Positions 25,978 through 35,779 of a stretch of DNA of 64,000 nucleotides are shown here, in pieces. Below the pieces are notes generated by a model that saw nothing but the letters and a program-made list of their open reading frames with translations, had not been told where the DNA came from and made no database searches. The DNA is from an uncultured Bacteroidales bacterium (GTDB taxonomy: Bacteria; Bacteroidota; Bacteroidia; Bacteroidales; Paludibacteraceae): the NCBI GenBank assembly GCA_902762355.1, contig CACWNR010000014.1:1-64000 (forward strand). Direction: 5' to 3'. The translations under genes were made by a program, and so were the position numbers. Numbering within the stretch: position 1 is the stretch's first letter; each line of letters starts with the position of its first letter.

Positions 25978-27057
25978 ATGAAAAAGTACAATTTTAATGC
26001 GGGTCCGAGTATTCTCCCGCAAGAAGTAATCAAACAAACAGCTGATGCTGTTATGGAGTTTGAGGGTCAAGGTCTTTCTATTTTGGAGATCTCCCACCGT
26101 GCGAAGTATTTCCAACCCGTCATGGACGAGGCAGAAGCTTTGATGAAAGAACTCTTAAATGTACCCGAAGGATACCGCGTTCTCTTCCTGGGTGGCGGTG
26201 CAAGCTTGCAGTTCTGCATGGTTCCGTTCAACCTGTTGGAGCACAAAGCTGCCTACTTGAACACCGGTGTATGGTCGAAGAAAGCACTCAAGGAAGCCAA
26301 GGGTCTCGGTGAGGCTGTCGAAGTAGCAGCCAGCACGGATTCGATTCCGATGGACTTCGAGATCCCGCAGGATGCCGACTATTTCCACATCACGACCAAC
26401 AACACCATCTTCGGTACGGAGATCAACGATGACAAACTCGCTGAGATCTACCGCAAAAAAGGCAATGTACCTTTGGTAGCCGATATGTCGTCCGACATCC
26501 TCAGCCGTCCGATCGACGTGAGCCAGTACGACATCATCTATGGTGGTGCACAAAAGAACCTCGCGCCGGCAGGTGTGACCTTCGTCATCATTAAAGAGTC
26601 GTGCCTCGGTAAGGTTAGCCGTTATATCCCGACGATGCTGAATTATCAGACGCATATCGATAACGGCTCGATGTTCAATACGCCTCCTGTATTGCCCGTT
26701 TATACGGCAGTCCTCACGCTCCGTTGGCTCAAAGCACACGGTGGTGTCAAATGGATTGAGGAGCGCAACAAAGCGAAAGCCGACCTGCTCTATAAGTGCC
26801 TCGACGAGTCGAAATTGTTCATGCCGACCATCTCGAAGAAAGAAGATCGCAGCCGCATGAACATCTGCTTCGTCTTCAAACCCGAGTATGCCGAGTTGCA
26901 AGATGACTTCTTTAAGTTCGCTACGGAGCGTGGCATGGTTGGTATCAAGGGTCACCGTCTCGTAGGCGGTTTCCGCGCTTCCTGCTACAACGCGATGGAC
27001 CTCGAAGGCGTTCAGGCTTTGGTAGATTGTATTAAGGAATATGAAAAACTCCACTAA
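25978..27057 (+). CDS. serC: Phosphoserine aminotransferase
   Basis: 359 residues. PLP enzyme converting 3-phosphohydroxypyruvate and glutamate to phosphoserine. [13 protein letters not shown] at the N-terminus, [13 protein letters not shown] with the PLP-binding Asp, and [11 protein letters not shown] with the lysine forming the Schiff base. Length is typical. Followed after two bases by serA, so the two central serine-synthesis steps are co-transcribed. Confidence 0.97.
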   Translation: MKKYNFNAGPSILPQEVIKQTADAVMEFEGQGLSILEISHRAKYFQPVMDEAEALMKELLNVPEGYRVLFLGGGASLQFCMVPFNLLEHKAAYLNTGVWSKKALKEAKGLGEAVEVAASTDSIPMDFEIPQDADYFHITTNNTIFGTEINDDKLAEIYRKKGNVPLVADMSSDILSRPIDVSQYDIIYGGAQKNLAPAGVTFVIIKESCLGKVSRYIPTMLNYQTHIDNGSMFNTPPVLPVYTAVLTLRWLKAHGGVKWIEERNKAKADLLYKCLDESKLFMPTISKKEDRSRMNICFVFKPEYAELQDDFFKFATERGMVGIKGHRLVGGFRASCYNAMDLEGVQALVDCIKEYEKLH

Positions 27058-27059
27058 TT

Positions 27060-27983
27060 ATGGCTAAAGTACTTGTTGCAACAGAAAAACCATTCGCGAA
27101 AGTAGCTGTTGACGGCATTCGTGAAGTGGTAGAGGGCGCAGGATATGAACTGGCGCTGCTCGAGAAATATACAGACAAAGCCCAACTCTTGGAGGCTGTC
27201 GCAGATGCTGATGCCCTCATTATCCGTTCGGATATTGTCGATGCGGCTGTATTGGACGCTGCCAAGCAACTCAAGATCGTGGTGCGTGCCGGCGCAGGAT
27301 ACGATAACATCGACCTCGAGGCGGCTACTGCTCACAAAGTGGTAGCGATGAATACCCCGGGTCAGAACAGTAACGCCGTTGCCGAGTTGGCACTCGGTCT
27401 GATGGTCTTCGCCGTGCGTAACTTATACAACGGCACGTCGGGCACCGAACTCAAGGGTAAGAAACTCGGTATTCATGCTTTCGGTAATGTTGGCCGTAAT
27501 GTAGCCCGTATAGCGCAGGGCTTTGGTATGGAAGTGTATGCTTATGACGCTTACTGTCCGGACGAGGCAATGATCGCCGCTAACGTGAAACCGCTGCACA
27601 GCGCAGAGGAGTTGTACAAGACTTGCGATGTAGTGAGCTTGCATATCCCGGCTACTGCAGAGACCAAGAACAGCATCAACCATGATCTCGTTAACCTCAT
27701 GCCGAAAGGCGGTATCCTCGTGAACACCGCCCGCAAGGAAGTCATCGATGAGGAAGGTCTGATCGCCCTGATGCAGGAGCGCGCTGACCTCAAGTATATG
27801 ACGGATATTATGCCTGTGGCTGATGCGAAGTTCCGTACACTCTTCGAAGAACGTTACTTCGCAACCCCAAAGAAGATGGGTGCACAGACTGCAGAGGCCA
27901 ATATCAATGCCGGTATAGCTGCTGCAAAACAGATTGTGGACTTCATCCAAAATGGCAATACACGCTTCCAGGTAAATAAATGA
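27060..27983 (+). CDS. serA: D-3-phosphoglycerate dehydrogenase, short form
   Basis: 307 residues. Oxidises 3-phosphoglycerate, first step of serine synthesis. D-2-hydroxyacid dehydrogenase fold with RAGAGYDNIDLEAA, an NAD-binding HAFGNVGRNVARIA and VNTARKEVIDEE. The usual catalytic His near the C-terminus is less obvious than in long forms. Lacks the C-terminal ACT domain, so probably not feedback-inhibited by serine. Directly downstream of serC; its stop overlaps the next gene's start. Confidence 0.93.
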   Translation: MAKVLVATEKPFAKVAVDGIREVVEGAGYELALLEKYTDKAQLLEAVADADALIIRSDIVDAAVLDAAKQLKIVVRAGAGYDNIDLEAATAHKVVAMNTPGQNSNAVAELALGLMVFAVRNLYNGTSGTELKGKKLGIHAFGNVGRNVARIAQGFGMEVYAYDAYCPDEAMIAANVKPLHSAEELYKTCDVVSLHIPATAETKNSINHDLVNLMPKGGILVNTARKEVIDEEGLIALMQERADLKYMTDIMPVADAKFRTLFEERYFATPKKMGAQTAEANINAGIAAAKQIVDFIQNGNTRFQVNK

Positions 27984-29230
27984 TCAAGCGCTTATTGACC
28001 ATAATGCTGACGCTTTGTGCCGTTGTGTCCTACGCTGCTGATGTGGTATGCGTAGGCGCAGCGACGCAGGTCGTTAGAGGCCGGGATACGATCTTTGTTT
28101 TCAAGGACGAGGTACATCTGCGTTCTACGCGCGGGGCAGTCGATTGGTATACAGAGGACGGCAGACGCATCGCTTCCAACACCGATGAGATATATCCGGA
28201 CGACGGCATCTATCGGGTAGGGAACAGTCGTTTCATCGCGATGAAGTATCAGGAACTCGACTCGTTGTCGTATACGGTGGAGACGCGTTGTGACAACACG
28301 ATCCTGCATGTGACGGGTATCGATGACTTCCTTTCGCGCGCGCACACGTACTCCTTATCTTATAATGCGCTCGCTTGGAACACCGAAGCATGGGCAGATT
28401 CGGCGGCGCGTAAAGAAGGCAAACTATCTAGTACGATCTATCTGAATGAAGCGATATACGGGGAAACGACGTTCCGGCTCTGCTATGACGACAGTATTCG
28501 TCAGGCGCTGGGGCTGGACTCTGCCTGTGTGGAAGTCACCGTGCCCTTGGATAGCATCAAGGCTGTGAAGATGGAGCTGGTGGCTTTGGCGACAGCACGG
28601 GATGCCAAGAATGAGTTAGATCGCCCGTCTGAACAACAACTGACGGACGGTAACTCCTACAGCGGCATCTTGGAAGTTGCTTTCTATTCGAATCCGACTC
28701 CTGCAGCGAAACATTACCAATGGTCGATATACAAATCCTCCAAACGGATCGTGACGCGGCGCGACAAGGATATCCGCTATGCGTTCTCTGAACCGGGTTC
28801 GTATCGCGTGGTAGGGAAGGTCAACAACGAGTACTGCACCTGCGACTCGATGGAGAAGATCATCAATATATCCGAGTCCTATCTGCGTGTGCCGAATGTG
28901 TTTACGCCCAACGGAGATGGCAAGAACGATGAGTTCCGCGTCGCCTACCGCTCCATCAAAGAGTTCCATTGTTGGGTGTATAACCGCTGGGGCAAACTGG
29001 TCTATGATTGGACAGATCCCGAGAAAGGTTGGGATGGAACGATCAACGGTCGCCCCGCTGCGGAAGGAGCGTATTTCTATGTCATCCGTGCGCTGGGAAC
29101 CGACGCCCCGAAGAATGCAGGATACATGTCCAAGATCTCGTATAACAAGAAGAAAAACAAAGCCGACCAATCGATCATCGGTGTCTATCAACTATCCGGA
29201 GACATCAACCTGTTACGAGGGCACAAGTAA
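27980..29230 (+). CDS. Secreted protein with type IX (CHU_C/gliding-type) C-terminal domain
   Basis: 416 residues. Signal peptide 1-20 (ending AVVSYA). C-terminal part from about 305 is a T9SS type B sorting domain: VFTPNGDGKNDEF, VYNRWGKLVYDW, GWDGTINGRPAAEGAYFYVI. The middle (about 225-290) looks like a PKD/Ig-type domain. The rest is beta-rich without a recognisable enzyme. It should be exported by the type IX machinery and left on the surface. Starts inside the serA stop (4-nt overlap), an unexpected partner for a serine-synthesis pair. Confidence 0.85.
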   Translation: MIKRLLTIMLTLCAVVSYAADVVCVGAATQVVRGRDTIFVFKDEVHLRSTRGAVDWYTEDGRRIASNTDEIYPDDGIYRVGNSRFIAMKYQELDSLSYTVETRCDNTILHVTGIDDFLSRAHTYSLSYNALAWNTEAWADSAARKEGKLSSTIYLNEAIYGETTFRLCYDDSIRQALGLDSACVEVTVPLDSIKAVKMELVALATARDAKNELDRPSEQQLTDGNSYSGILEVAFYSNPTPAAKHYQWSIYKSSKRIVTRRDKDIRYAFSEPGSYRVVGKVNNEYCTCDSMEKIINISESYLRVPNVFTPNGDGKNDEFRVAYRSIKEFHCWVYNRWGKLVYDWTDPEKGWDGTINGRPAAEGAYFYVIRALGTDAPKNAGYMSKISYNKKKNKADQSIIGVYQLSGDINLLRGHK

Positions 29231-29231
29231 A

Positions 29232-29257
29232 TTACAAATCATAAATCAAAATTATAA
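29232..29257. repeat. AT-rich AAATCA-type repeats before dcp
   Basis: AATTACAAATCATAAATCAA and one more degenerate unit fill the gap between two genes. Same family as the in-gene AAAATCA repeats. Confidence 0.7.
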
Positions 29258-31438
29258 ATGCGTAAATTCCTAACTATGGCTTTAGCCACCACTGTATTGG
29301 CAGCGACGGCTGCTACGAATCCGTTCTTTGACTACAAGAACTGGAAAACGCCGCACGGCACGTATCCGTTCAATGAGATTCATGCGGAGCATTACATGCC
29401 GGCTTTTGAAGAGGCAATGAAGCAAGGATTGCAGGAGATCGACGACATTGTGAACAATCCTGCCGCTCCGACTTTTGCCAACACCATCGAGGCCTACGAG
29501 AAATCCGGAGAAATGCTCTCTATCGTGGCAGGTTGTTTCTTTAACCTCACGAGCGCAGAGACCAACGACACGCTCCAGCAGATCGAGATGGAACTGAGTC
29601 CGAAACTCTCCGAGTACTCCTCGACGATTCGTCTCAATGAGGGACTCTTCCAACGTATCAAAGCCGTTTACGAGCAGCGAGACAAACTCAAACTGAACAA
29701 AGCGCAGTATAAACTGCTCGAGGATATCTATGAGTCGTTTGCCAATAACGGCGCGAACCTCAATCCCGAAGAGAAAGAGCAATACCGTCAACTGACAGCC
29801 AAACTGAGCCAACTGACCCTTCAATACGGTCAGAACGTACTCAAGGCTACCAATGCATGGTCAATGCTCATCACCGACGAGGCACTCTTGGCCGGTCTGA
29901 ATGACGACACCAAGTCCGTTTTGCGTACCAACGCAGAGAAGAAAGGACTCGAGGGTTGGTTGCTCAACCTCAAGCCGACGACCACGATCCCTGTGATGAT
30001 GGATCTGGACAATCGCGATATCCGTCGTGAGCTCTATATGGCGAATGCCGGTAAGTGCGTAGGCGGTGAGTTCGATAACACCGGTCTCATCGTGGAGATC
30101 GTCAATACCCGTCTGGCGCTTGCCAAACTGTTTGGCAAGAAGACTTACGCCGAGAAATCGCTCTATAAGACCATGGCAGAGACCCCGGAGAACGTCTATC
30201 GTCTCTTGGATCAACTGCGTGACGCCTATATGCCTGCTGCCAAAGCAGAGGTACAGGAAGTAGAGGACTATGCCCACGCGCACGGACTCTATGCCGCACA
30301 TATCCAACCTTGGGACTTCAGCTACTACAGCAAAAAACTCAAAAAAGAGAAATTCGATATCTCGGACGATGACTTGAAGCCGTATTTCGAACTCGAGCGC
30401 GTAAAGAAAGGTGTCTTCGGCCTCGCAGAGAAACTCTATGGAATCAAGTTCAAAGAGAACAAGAACATTCAGGTTTATCATCCTGAGGTGACGGCTTATG
30501 AGGTATTCGACGAGAAGGGTAAGTTCCTCGCTGTGTACTACGCCGATTTCCACCCGCGGGACGGTAAGCGTGGCGGCGCATGGATGAATGATTTCCAACC
30601 GCAGTATATCGAGCACGGCAAAGATCATCGCCCGCATATCGTGAATGTAATGAACTTCACAAGGCCTGTGAAGTCCGAAGCCGCAGGCGAGAACTTCTCA
30701 GGACTAGACAAACCGGCGCTCTTCACCTACAATGAGGTGCGCACTTTCCTGCACGAGTTCGGTCATGGCCTGCATGGCATGTTGACGCGCTGTCAGTACG
30801 CTTCGCAGAGCGGAACGAACGTGCCGCGTGATTTCGTTGAACTGCCCTCGCAGTTCAATGAGAACTTCATCGACGAGAAAGAGTTCCTCGATACTTTCGC
30901 TAAGCATTATGAGACCGGTGAGGCGTTGCCGCAAGACTTGCTCAATAAGATGCACGCATCGCAGACCTATATGGCCGCATATGCCTGCGCACGCCAGCTC
31001 AGTTTTGGTTACCTCGATATGTCGTGGCATACCTTGGAGCAACCGTTTGAGGTGAATGAGACCATCGGTACGCTGGAGTCTGTCGTTCGTTTCAGCGACA
31101 AGGCGATGGAGCAGGTACAAGTACTGCCGAACGTACCGGGTACGCAGATGTGTTGCGCGTTCACACATATCTTCAGCGGCGGTTACGCAGCCGGTTATTA
31201 CAGCTATAAGTGGTCGGAATTGCTCGACGCAGATGCGTTCTCCGTCTTCAAGGCTGCACAACAGAAGAAGAACGGCACGATCTTCGATAAGAAAGCTGCC
31301 AAACGTTTCCGTGAGAACATCCTCGAGAAGGGTGGTACAGAGAAAGCAATGGATCTGTACAAACGCTTCCGTGGTGGTGAACCGACTATCAACGCGCTCC
31401 TCGAAAGAGACGGCATCAAAGTGCAGGAGATCAAATAG
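29258..31438 (+). CDS. dcp: M3-family metallopeptidase (dipeptidyl carboxypeptidase-like)
   Basis: 726 residues. Zinc metallopeptidase of the M3A group. Signal peptide 1-18 (VLAATAA), then the helical N-domain; zinc motif FLHEFGHGLHG with HEFGH about residues 499-503; substrate-binding ASQSGTNVPRDFVELPSQ follows. Typical Dcp cleaves C-terminal dipeptides; the signal peptide suggests periplasmic location. Preceded by AAATCATAAATCAAAA repeats; terminated by a strong hairpin at 31454-31500. Confidence 0.93.
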   Translation: MRKFLTMALATTVLAATAATNPFFDYKNWKTPHGTYPFNEIHAEHYMPAFEEAMKQGLQEIDDIVNNPAAPTFANTIEAYEKSGEMLSIVAGCFFNLTSAETNDTLQQIEMELSPKLSEYSSTIRLNEGLFQRIKAVYEQRDKLKLNKAQYKLLEDIYESFANNGANLNPEEKEQYRQLTAKLSQLTLQYGQNVLKATNAWSMLITDEALLAGLNDDTKSVLRTNAEKKGLEGWLLNLKPTTTIPVMMDLDNRDIRRELYMANAGKCVGGEFDNTGLIVEIVNTRLALAKLFGKKTYAEKSLYKTMAETPENVYRLLDQLRDAYMPAAKAEVQEVEDYAHAHGLYAAHIQPWDFSYYSKKLKKEKFDISDDDLKPYFELERVKKGVFGLAEKLYGIKFKENKNIQVYHPEVTAYEVFDEKGKFLAVYYADFHPRDGKRGGAWMNDFQPQYIEHGKDHRPHIVNVMNFTRPVKSEAAGENFSGLDKPALFTYNEVRTFLHEFGHGLHGMLTRCQYASQSGTNVPRDFVELPSQFNENFIDEKEFLDTFAKHYETGEALPQDLLNKMHASQTYMAAYACARQLSFGYLDMSWHTLEQPFEVNETIGTLESVVRFSDKAMEQVQVLPNVPGTQMCCAFTHIFSGGYAAGYYSYKWSELLDADAFSVFKAAQQKKNGTIFDKKAAKRFRENILEKGGTEKAMDLYKRFRGGEPTINALLERDGIKVQEIK

Positions 31439-31453
31439 GATCCTAGGCTCCTG

Positions 31454-31500
31454 GTAAAAGTAAATCCCGCCACTCGGAAGAGTAGGCGGGATTTATTGTA
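31454..31500. terminator. Bidirectional intrinsic terminator
   Basis: 10-bp perfect stem AAATCCCGCC/GGCGGGATTT (31462-31471, 31485-31494). Plus side serves dcp; on the minus side it is followed by TACTTTTACC and would end the small RNA starting near 31649. Confidence 0.85.
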
Positions 31501-31649
31501 GTTAAGATGTCAGTTTAATACCAAACTTTCTTTTAAGAAAGCGAAAACAGTCGTCGTCGCGACGCCTGTTTTTCTAAGGTATTAGTCTGTTTATTTAAGG
31601 TACAAAAAGATTGGTCTTTTTAATGGGATTTAGAACTCTTTCTTAAATC
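31454..31649 (-). ncRNA. Candidate stand-alone structured small RNA
   Basis: A stretch of about 195 nt with no coding frame, its own promoter (TACCTTTG at 31662-31655, TTTG 20 nt upstream) and an intrinsic terminator. In order on the minus strand: hairpin GGATTTA/TAAATCC (31650-31625), hairpin AAAAAGA-CCAA-TCTTTTT (31621-31604), a two-hairpin module closed by TAATACC/GGTATTA (31584-31516) containing AAAACAG/CTGTTTT-type and CTTTC/GAAAG stems, and the terminator stem. No conserved blocks of RNase P, tmRNA, SRP or a typical 6S RNA were recognised. Function unknown. Confidence 0.6.
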
Positions 31650-31652
31650 CGG

Positions 31653-31690
31653 TGCAAAGGTACAGCTTTTTTTTAATATATGCAAATTTT
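31653..31690 (-). promoter_or_regulatory. Promoter of the 31.5-kb small RNA
   Basis: TACCTTTG (31662-31655) and TTTG (31686-31683) on the minus strand separated by 20 nt, the best-spaced promoter in the window; no downstream start codon for a conserved protein. Confidence 0.7.
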
Positions 31691-31747
31691 TTTTTATGTT
31701 TTTGAACATATTTTGCTATATTTACTTTGCAAAATGCATATTTTATA

Positions 31748-32269
31748 TTACAAACGCTCCAATTCGATCACTTCGAGGTTGTCTATTTTGCTTCCGTCGA
31801 TGGTAAAACGAAGGAGTGTCTGGCAAGGTTGCCAACCTTGTTTACCGGCCGCACCGGGGTTCATGGTCAGCATCTTAAACTGACTGTCGTATTGTACCTT
31901 TAATATATGGCTGTGTCCGCAAACGAACAGATTGATCCGGTGGTTCGGGTCGTCGTAGTTCTCCAATGCTTTACGGAACATAGGAATAAGCCACGGGTTA
32001 TAATGTCCCGGATAACCGCCTATATGCGTCATCAGTACATTCACGTCTTCTACCTTAAAGCGGTAAAACTCCGACAAACTGTACCGTACATCGCCCGAAT
32101 CCATATTTCCGAATACGGCGCGGGTAGGTTTGAACTCTCTTAACCGCCGTAGGACGTCTTCCGAGCCTATATCGCCGGCATGCCAGATCTCATCGACGTC
32201 TTTAAAATGCTCAAAGACGCGTTTGTCCAACAACCCGTGGGTATCACTCAGAACGCCGATACGTGTCAT
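31748..32269 (-). CDS. YfcE/MJ0936-type metallophosphoesterase
   Basis: 173 residues, cytoplasmic. Metal-binding motifs in order: GVLSDTHG, HAGDIGSEDV, FGNMDSGD, THIGGYPGHY and CGHSHI, the full calcineurin-like set. Hydrolyses phosphodiesters or nucleotides; substrate unknown. Start codon overlaps the end of the gldF-like gene by four bases. Confidence 0.92.
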   Translation of the reverse strand: MTRIGVLSDTHGLLDKRVFEHFKDVDEIWHAGDIGSEDVLRRLREFKPTRAVFGNMDSGDVRYSLSEFYRFKVEDVNVLMTHIGGYPGHYNPWLIPMFRKALENYDDPNHRINLFVCGHSHILKVQYDSQFKMLTMNPGAAGKQGWQPCQTLLRFTIDGSKIDNLEVIELERL

Positions 32270-32931
32270 TTGCGGGTCAGTTTATCGATGACGACTATAG
32301 AAAGGACGATGGCAACTACCGCCACCGAAACGAAGACGGCTACGTCACGCAGATCGATCACGCCGCGCGAAAGGGCGGAGTAGTGATCCTGCAGCAGTAC
32401 CCAGTAGAGGATAAAACAAGCCAAAGCGCCGGCAATGAAGCACACGATCTGACTCTTGCTGAACGTGGCGCAGAGCAGGCCAACGGCCATGAAGGTACCG
32501 CTCAAAAGGATGAGACCGATGAATGAACCCATGAACGCTCCGCTGTCTAGATTGCCTATCGGTTCGGCCATGTACGCTACCACAAAATAATGCACAAAGC
32601 ACGGCAGCAGACCTATCAGCACGAGTGTCCACGCGGCGAAATACTTGCCGAGCATGATGCGGCTGAGCGAGATCGGCTTCGTGCGTATCAAGTCCCAAAT
32701 ACCGCTCTGCCGCTCCTCGGACAGCAGACGCATGGTCAGTGCCGGGCAGAGAAGCATAAAGAGCCACGGGCTCAACTGAAAGAGTCCGTCCACTTGGGCG
32801 TATCCCGAGTCAATGATATTCCATTGACCCGGAATCACCCAAAGGAAGAGACTGATCGCCAACAAGTACAATCCGATGACGATGTACGCTATCGGCGTCG
32901 AGAAATAATATCTAAGTTCTTTCTTATACAC
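32266..32931 (-). CDS. gldF: ABC-2 type permease, GldF-like
   Basis: 221 residues with six membrane helices. KELRYYFSTPIAYIVIGLYLL at the start and LSEERQSGIWDLIRTKPIS in the second loop are typical of GldF, the permease that works with GldA and GldG in Bacteroidota. The usual downstream gldG is absent; a phosphoesterase gene follows instead. In species that do not glide, this family persists with unknown cargo. Motility cannot be inferred. Confidence 0.82.
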   Translation of the reverse strand: MYKKELRYYFSTPIAYIVIGLYLLAISLFLWVIPGQWNIIDSGYAQVDGLFQLSPWLFMLLCPALTMRLLSEERQSGIWDLIRTKPISLSRIMLGKYFAAWTLVLIGLLPCFVHYFVVAYMAEPIGNLDSGAFMGSFIGLILLSGTFMAVGLLCATFSKSQIVCFIAGALACFILYWVLLQDHYSALSRGVIDLRDVAVFVSVAVVAIVLSIVVIDKLTRK

Positions 32932-32950
32932 CTCTAACCACTAACCGTTA

Positions 32951-34249
32951 TTAGTGCTTTACCTCGATGTCTTTGTTCACCGGAGTCTTCGGGAAGAAGA
33001 TCCAGAATGCGACAGCTACGACGAGTGCGTACGCCGCGAAGGTGTACCAGCTTGCTTGCCAGCCTGCCCATACATCAGCAAACGGAGCGTCTGCCGGCAG
33101 AGCATAGACGTTCTTGTTCACGATAGCTTGCGCTGCCAGCGTACCGATGGTTGCACCGATACCGTTGGTCATCACCATGAACAGACCCTGAGCACTCGAG
33201 CGCATCGACGGATCGGTCTCCTGATCGACATACAGCGCACCGGAGATATTGAAGAAGTCAAACGCAAAGCCGTAAACCACGCAACTCAGCACGAACAGCA
33301 GCACGCCCGGCATTGCAGGGTTACCTGCGCCGAAGAAGGCGAAACGGAGCACCCAAGCGAACATAGCGAGCAGCATCACGTTCTTGATACCGAATTTCTT
33401 GAGGAAGAACGGGATCAACAGGATACAAACGGCCTCACAGATCTGGCTGATGGAAACGAGCATCGTGCTGTGTTTAACAGCGAAGGTGTCGATGAACTCC
33501 GGTGCAGCAGCAAAACTGCCGAGGAACGGAGTAGCAAAACCATTGGTGATCTGCAGGCTCACACCGAGGAACATACAGAAGATAAAGAACAACGCCATCT
33601 TCTTCTGTTTGAACAGCGTAAAGGCCTTCAGACCCAGCGCCTCGACGAGATCCACTTTACCTTCCGACTTGTTGACTTCGCAGTTCGGCAAGGTCAGCGA
33701 GTAAGCGGCGAGCAAGAGGCTCAGACCACCGCTGATAATGAACTGATGCGCTGTCGATTGGAAGCCCATCAGGTCGATGCACCATTCCATAGCGATGAAT
33801 CCAACCGTACCGAAGACACGGATCGGCGGGAAGTCCTTCACGGTGTCCATGCCGGCTTTTACAAGGGCATTGAAAGCCACCGAGTTGGTCAGCGCGATCG
33901 TCGGCATGTAGAACGCCACCGAGATCGCATAGAGCGAGAACAGCGGAGCAAACTCTACTGCATCACCGGCTCCGAGTGCATACAGACCTGCAGCGCCCAT
34001 GAACAGACCGGCCATCAAATGGCAGAGACTCAAAGTCTTCTGTGCCGGAATCCAACGGTCGGCTACGATACCCATCAACGCGGGCATGAAGATGGACACG
34101 ATACCCTGAATAGAGTAGAAAATACCGATGTGCGTACCCATGCCGTGCTCAGCCAGGTAACGACCCATACAGATCAGATACGAACCCCAAACGGCGAACT
34201 CCAAAAAGTTCATCACGATGAGGCGCAATTGAAGCGATTTGTTTTTCAT
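32951..34249 (-). CDS. Nucleoside permease, NupG-type MFS
   Basis: 432 residues, 12 predicted membrane helices. LRLIVMNFLEFAVWGSYLICMGRYL start and MPALMGIVADRWIPAQK loop match the nucleoside:H+ symporter family (NupG/XapB). Imports nucleosides across the inner membrane. Between the prfC gene and gldF on the same strand, separated from prfC by 33 nt that consist almost entirely of AAAATCA-type repeats. Confidence 0.9.
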   Translation of the reverse strand: MKNKSLQLRLIVMNFLEFAVWGSYLICMGRYLAEHGMGTHIGIFYSIQGIVSIFMPALMGIVADRWIPAQKTLSLCHLMAGLFMGAAGLYALGAGDAVEFAPLFSLYAISVAFYMPTIALTNSVAFNALVKAGMDTVKDFPPIRVFGTVGFIAMEWCIDLMGFQSTAHQFIISGGLSLLLAAYSLTLPNCEVNKSEGKVDLVEALGLKAFTLFKQKKMALFFIFCMFLGVSLQITNGFATPFLGSFAAAPEFIDTFAVKHSTMLVSISQICEAVCILLIPFFLKKFGIKNVMLLAMFAWVLRFAFFGAGNPAMPGVLLFVLSCVVYGFAFDFFNISGALYVDQETDPSMRSSAQGLFMVMTNGIGATIGTLAAQAIVNKNVYALPADAPFADVWAGWQASWYTFAAYALVVAVAFWIFFPKTPVNKDIEVKH

Positions 34250-34257
34250 ACTATCTA

Positions 34258-34292
34258 AAATTTAAAATCAAAAATCAAAAATCTAAAATTCA
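34258..34292. repeat. AAAATCA-type repeats between nupG-like gene and prfC
   Basis: AAATTTAAAATCAAAAATCA plus further units fill the whole gap between the two genes and extend a few bases into the prfC stop region. Confidence 0.75.
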
Positions 34293-35779
34293 CTTGTAAA
34301 GTGAAATTTTATATGTTTGTAATCCTGCTGTGCCATATTCAGTACATAAGCGCTGTCGGCCATGAACACGTCGCGGCCTTCTTTGTCGTACGCCATGTAC
34401 TGCGCTTTGCGTTTCTTGAACATGTCCAGTTCGGCATCGTCCTCGCTCTCGATCCAGCAGGCTTTGTACATCTGCAGCGGTTGCCATTTGCACTTGGCCT
34501 GATACTCGTGCTCCAAGCGGTATTGGATCACCTCGAACTGCAGTTGTCCTACCGTTCCGATGATCTTACGTCCGTTGAGTTGGCTCACAAACAGCTGTGC
34601 CACACCCTCGTCCATCAGTTGGTTAACACCTTTCTCAAGCTGTTTTTGCTTCATCGGGTCGGCGTTGTCAATATACTTGAACATCTCCGGCGAGAAAGAG
34701 GGGAGGCCTTTGAAATGCAGGTGCTCGCCTGCCGTGAGGGTGTCGCCTATCTTGAAGTTACCGGTATCGGGCAGACCCACTACATCGCCTGCAAACGCCT
34801 CATCAACCGTCTCTTTCTTCTGCGCCATGAAACATGTCGGCGCCGCAAAACGCATCTGCTGGTCTTTGCGTACGTGATAGTAATAGGTGTTGCGCAGGAA
34901 CTTACCCGAGCAGATCTTAAAGAACGCGATACAACTGCGGTGGTTCGGATCCATGTTCGCATGAATCTTAAAGCAGAACGCCGTGAACTTATCTTCCATC
35001 GGTTCCACCACGCGCTCTTCGGCACTTACCGCGAGCGGGGAAGGAGCATTCGCTACCAGGAAGTCCAACAACTCCTGCACACCGACTGTCTTGTAGGCTG
35101 AACCGAAGAATACCGGTGCCAACTCGCCCCGCAAGTACGCTTCTTTATCGAATTCCGGGTACACACCATCAACCATCTCGAGGTCCTCGGCTAACTTGCC
35201 GCTAACGTCCTTTGGACGTTGGTCGAGTGCGAAGACGGATTCGAATTTCAAGCCTTGTCCGTTCGCCCATGTGACAGGTGTTACTCGAATTTGCAACTCG
35301 CGCTCCACCTCGTCCATCAGATCGAACGGGTCTTTACCCTCACGGTCCATCTTGTTCATGAACACCATGACGGGTGTTTTGCGCATGCGGCACACCTCCA
35401 TCAGACGACGTGTCTGCGTCTCTACACCCTTGGCGGAGTCGATGACCACGATGGCCGAATCGACAGCCGTCAATGTTCTGAACGTGTCTTCCGCGAAGTC
35501 CTGGTGACCCGGGGTGTCGAGGATATTGATGTGATAGCCGCTGTAATCGAAGCCCATGACGGACGTCGCCACCGATATACCACGCTGTTTCTCGATCTCC
35601 ATCCAATCGGAGGTAGCCGTCTTGCGGATCTTATTGCTCTTCACCGCACCCGCCACGTGGATAGCGCCTCCGTAGAGAAGGAGTTTCTCAGTGAGGGTCG
35701 TCTTACCCGCATCCGGGTGCGAGATGATCGCAAACGTGCGGCGTCTGAGTATTTCGTTCTGATCAGCGGAGGGTAGCAT
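34283..35779 (-). CDS. prfC: Peptide chain release factor 3
   Basis: About 498 residues from the ATG at 35779 (an ATG five codons earlier is also possible). GTPase that recycles RF1/RF2 from the ribosome. G1 [17 protein letters not shown]2/switch with [12 protein letters not shown]3 DTPGHQDF, G4 NKMD; then domains II and III ending KFHFTSEF. Start overlaps the 3' end of pheT. Confidence 0.96.
   Translation of the reverse strand: MLPSADQNEILRRRTFAIISHPDAGKTTLTEKLLLYGGAIHVAGAVKSNKIRKTATSDWMEIEKQRGISVATSVMGFDYSGYHINILDTPGHQDFAEDTFRTLTAVDSAIVVIDSAKGVETQTRRLMEVCRMRKTPVMVFMNKMDREGKDPFDLMDEVERELQIRVTPVTWANGQGLKFESVFALDQRPKDVSGKLAEDLEMVDGVYPEFDKEAYLRGELAPVFFGSAYKTVGVQELLDFLVANAPSPLAVSAEERVVEPMEDKFTAFCFKIHANMDPNHRSCIAFFKICSGKFLRNTYYYHVRKDQQMRFAAPTCFMAQKKETVDEAFAGDVVGLPDTGNFKIGDTLTAGEHLHFKGLPSFSPEMFKYIDNADPMKQKQLEKGVNQLMDEGVAQLFVSQLNGRKIIGTVGQLQFEVIQYRLEHEYQAKCKWQPLQMYKACWIESEDDAELDMFKKRKAQYMAYDKEGRDVFMADSAYVLNMAQQDYKHIKFHFTSEF

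Noticed and set aside
31680..31883. Open frame (+) starting in AT-rich DNA, with a TTACTTTG promoter-like sequence at 31722-31729
   Set aside because: It runs antisense into the phosphoesterase gene, and the promoter match is imperfect (TT instead of TA).
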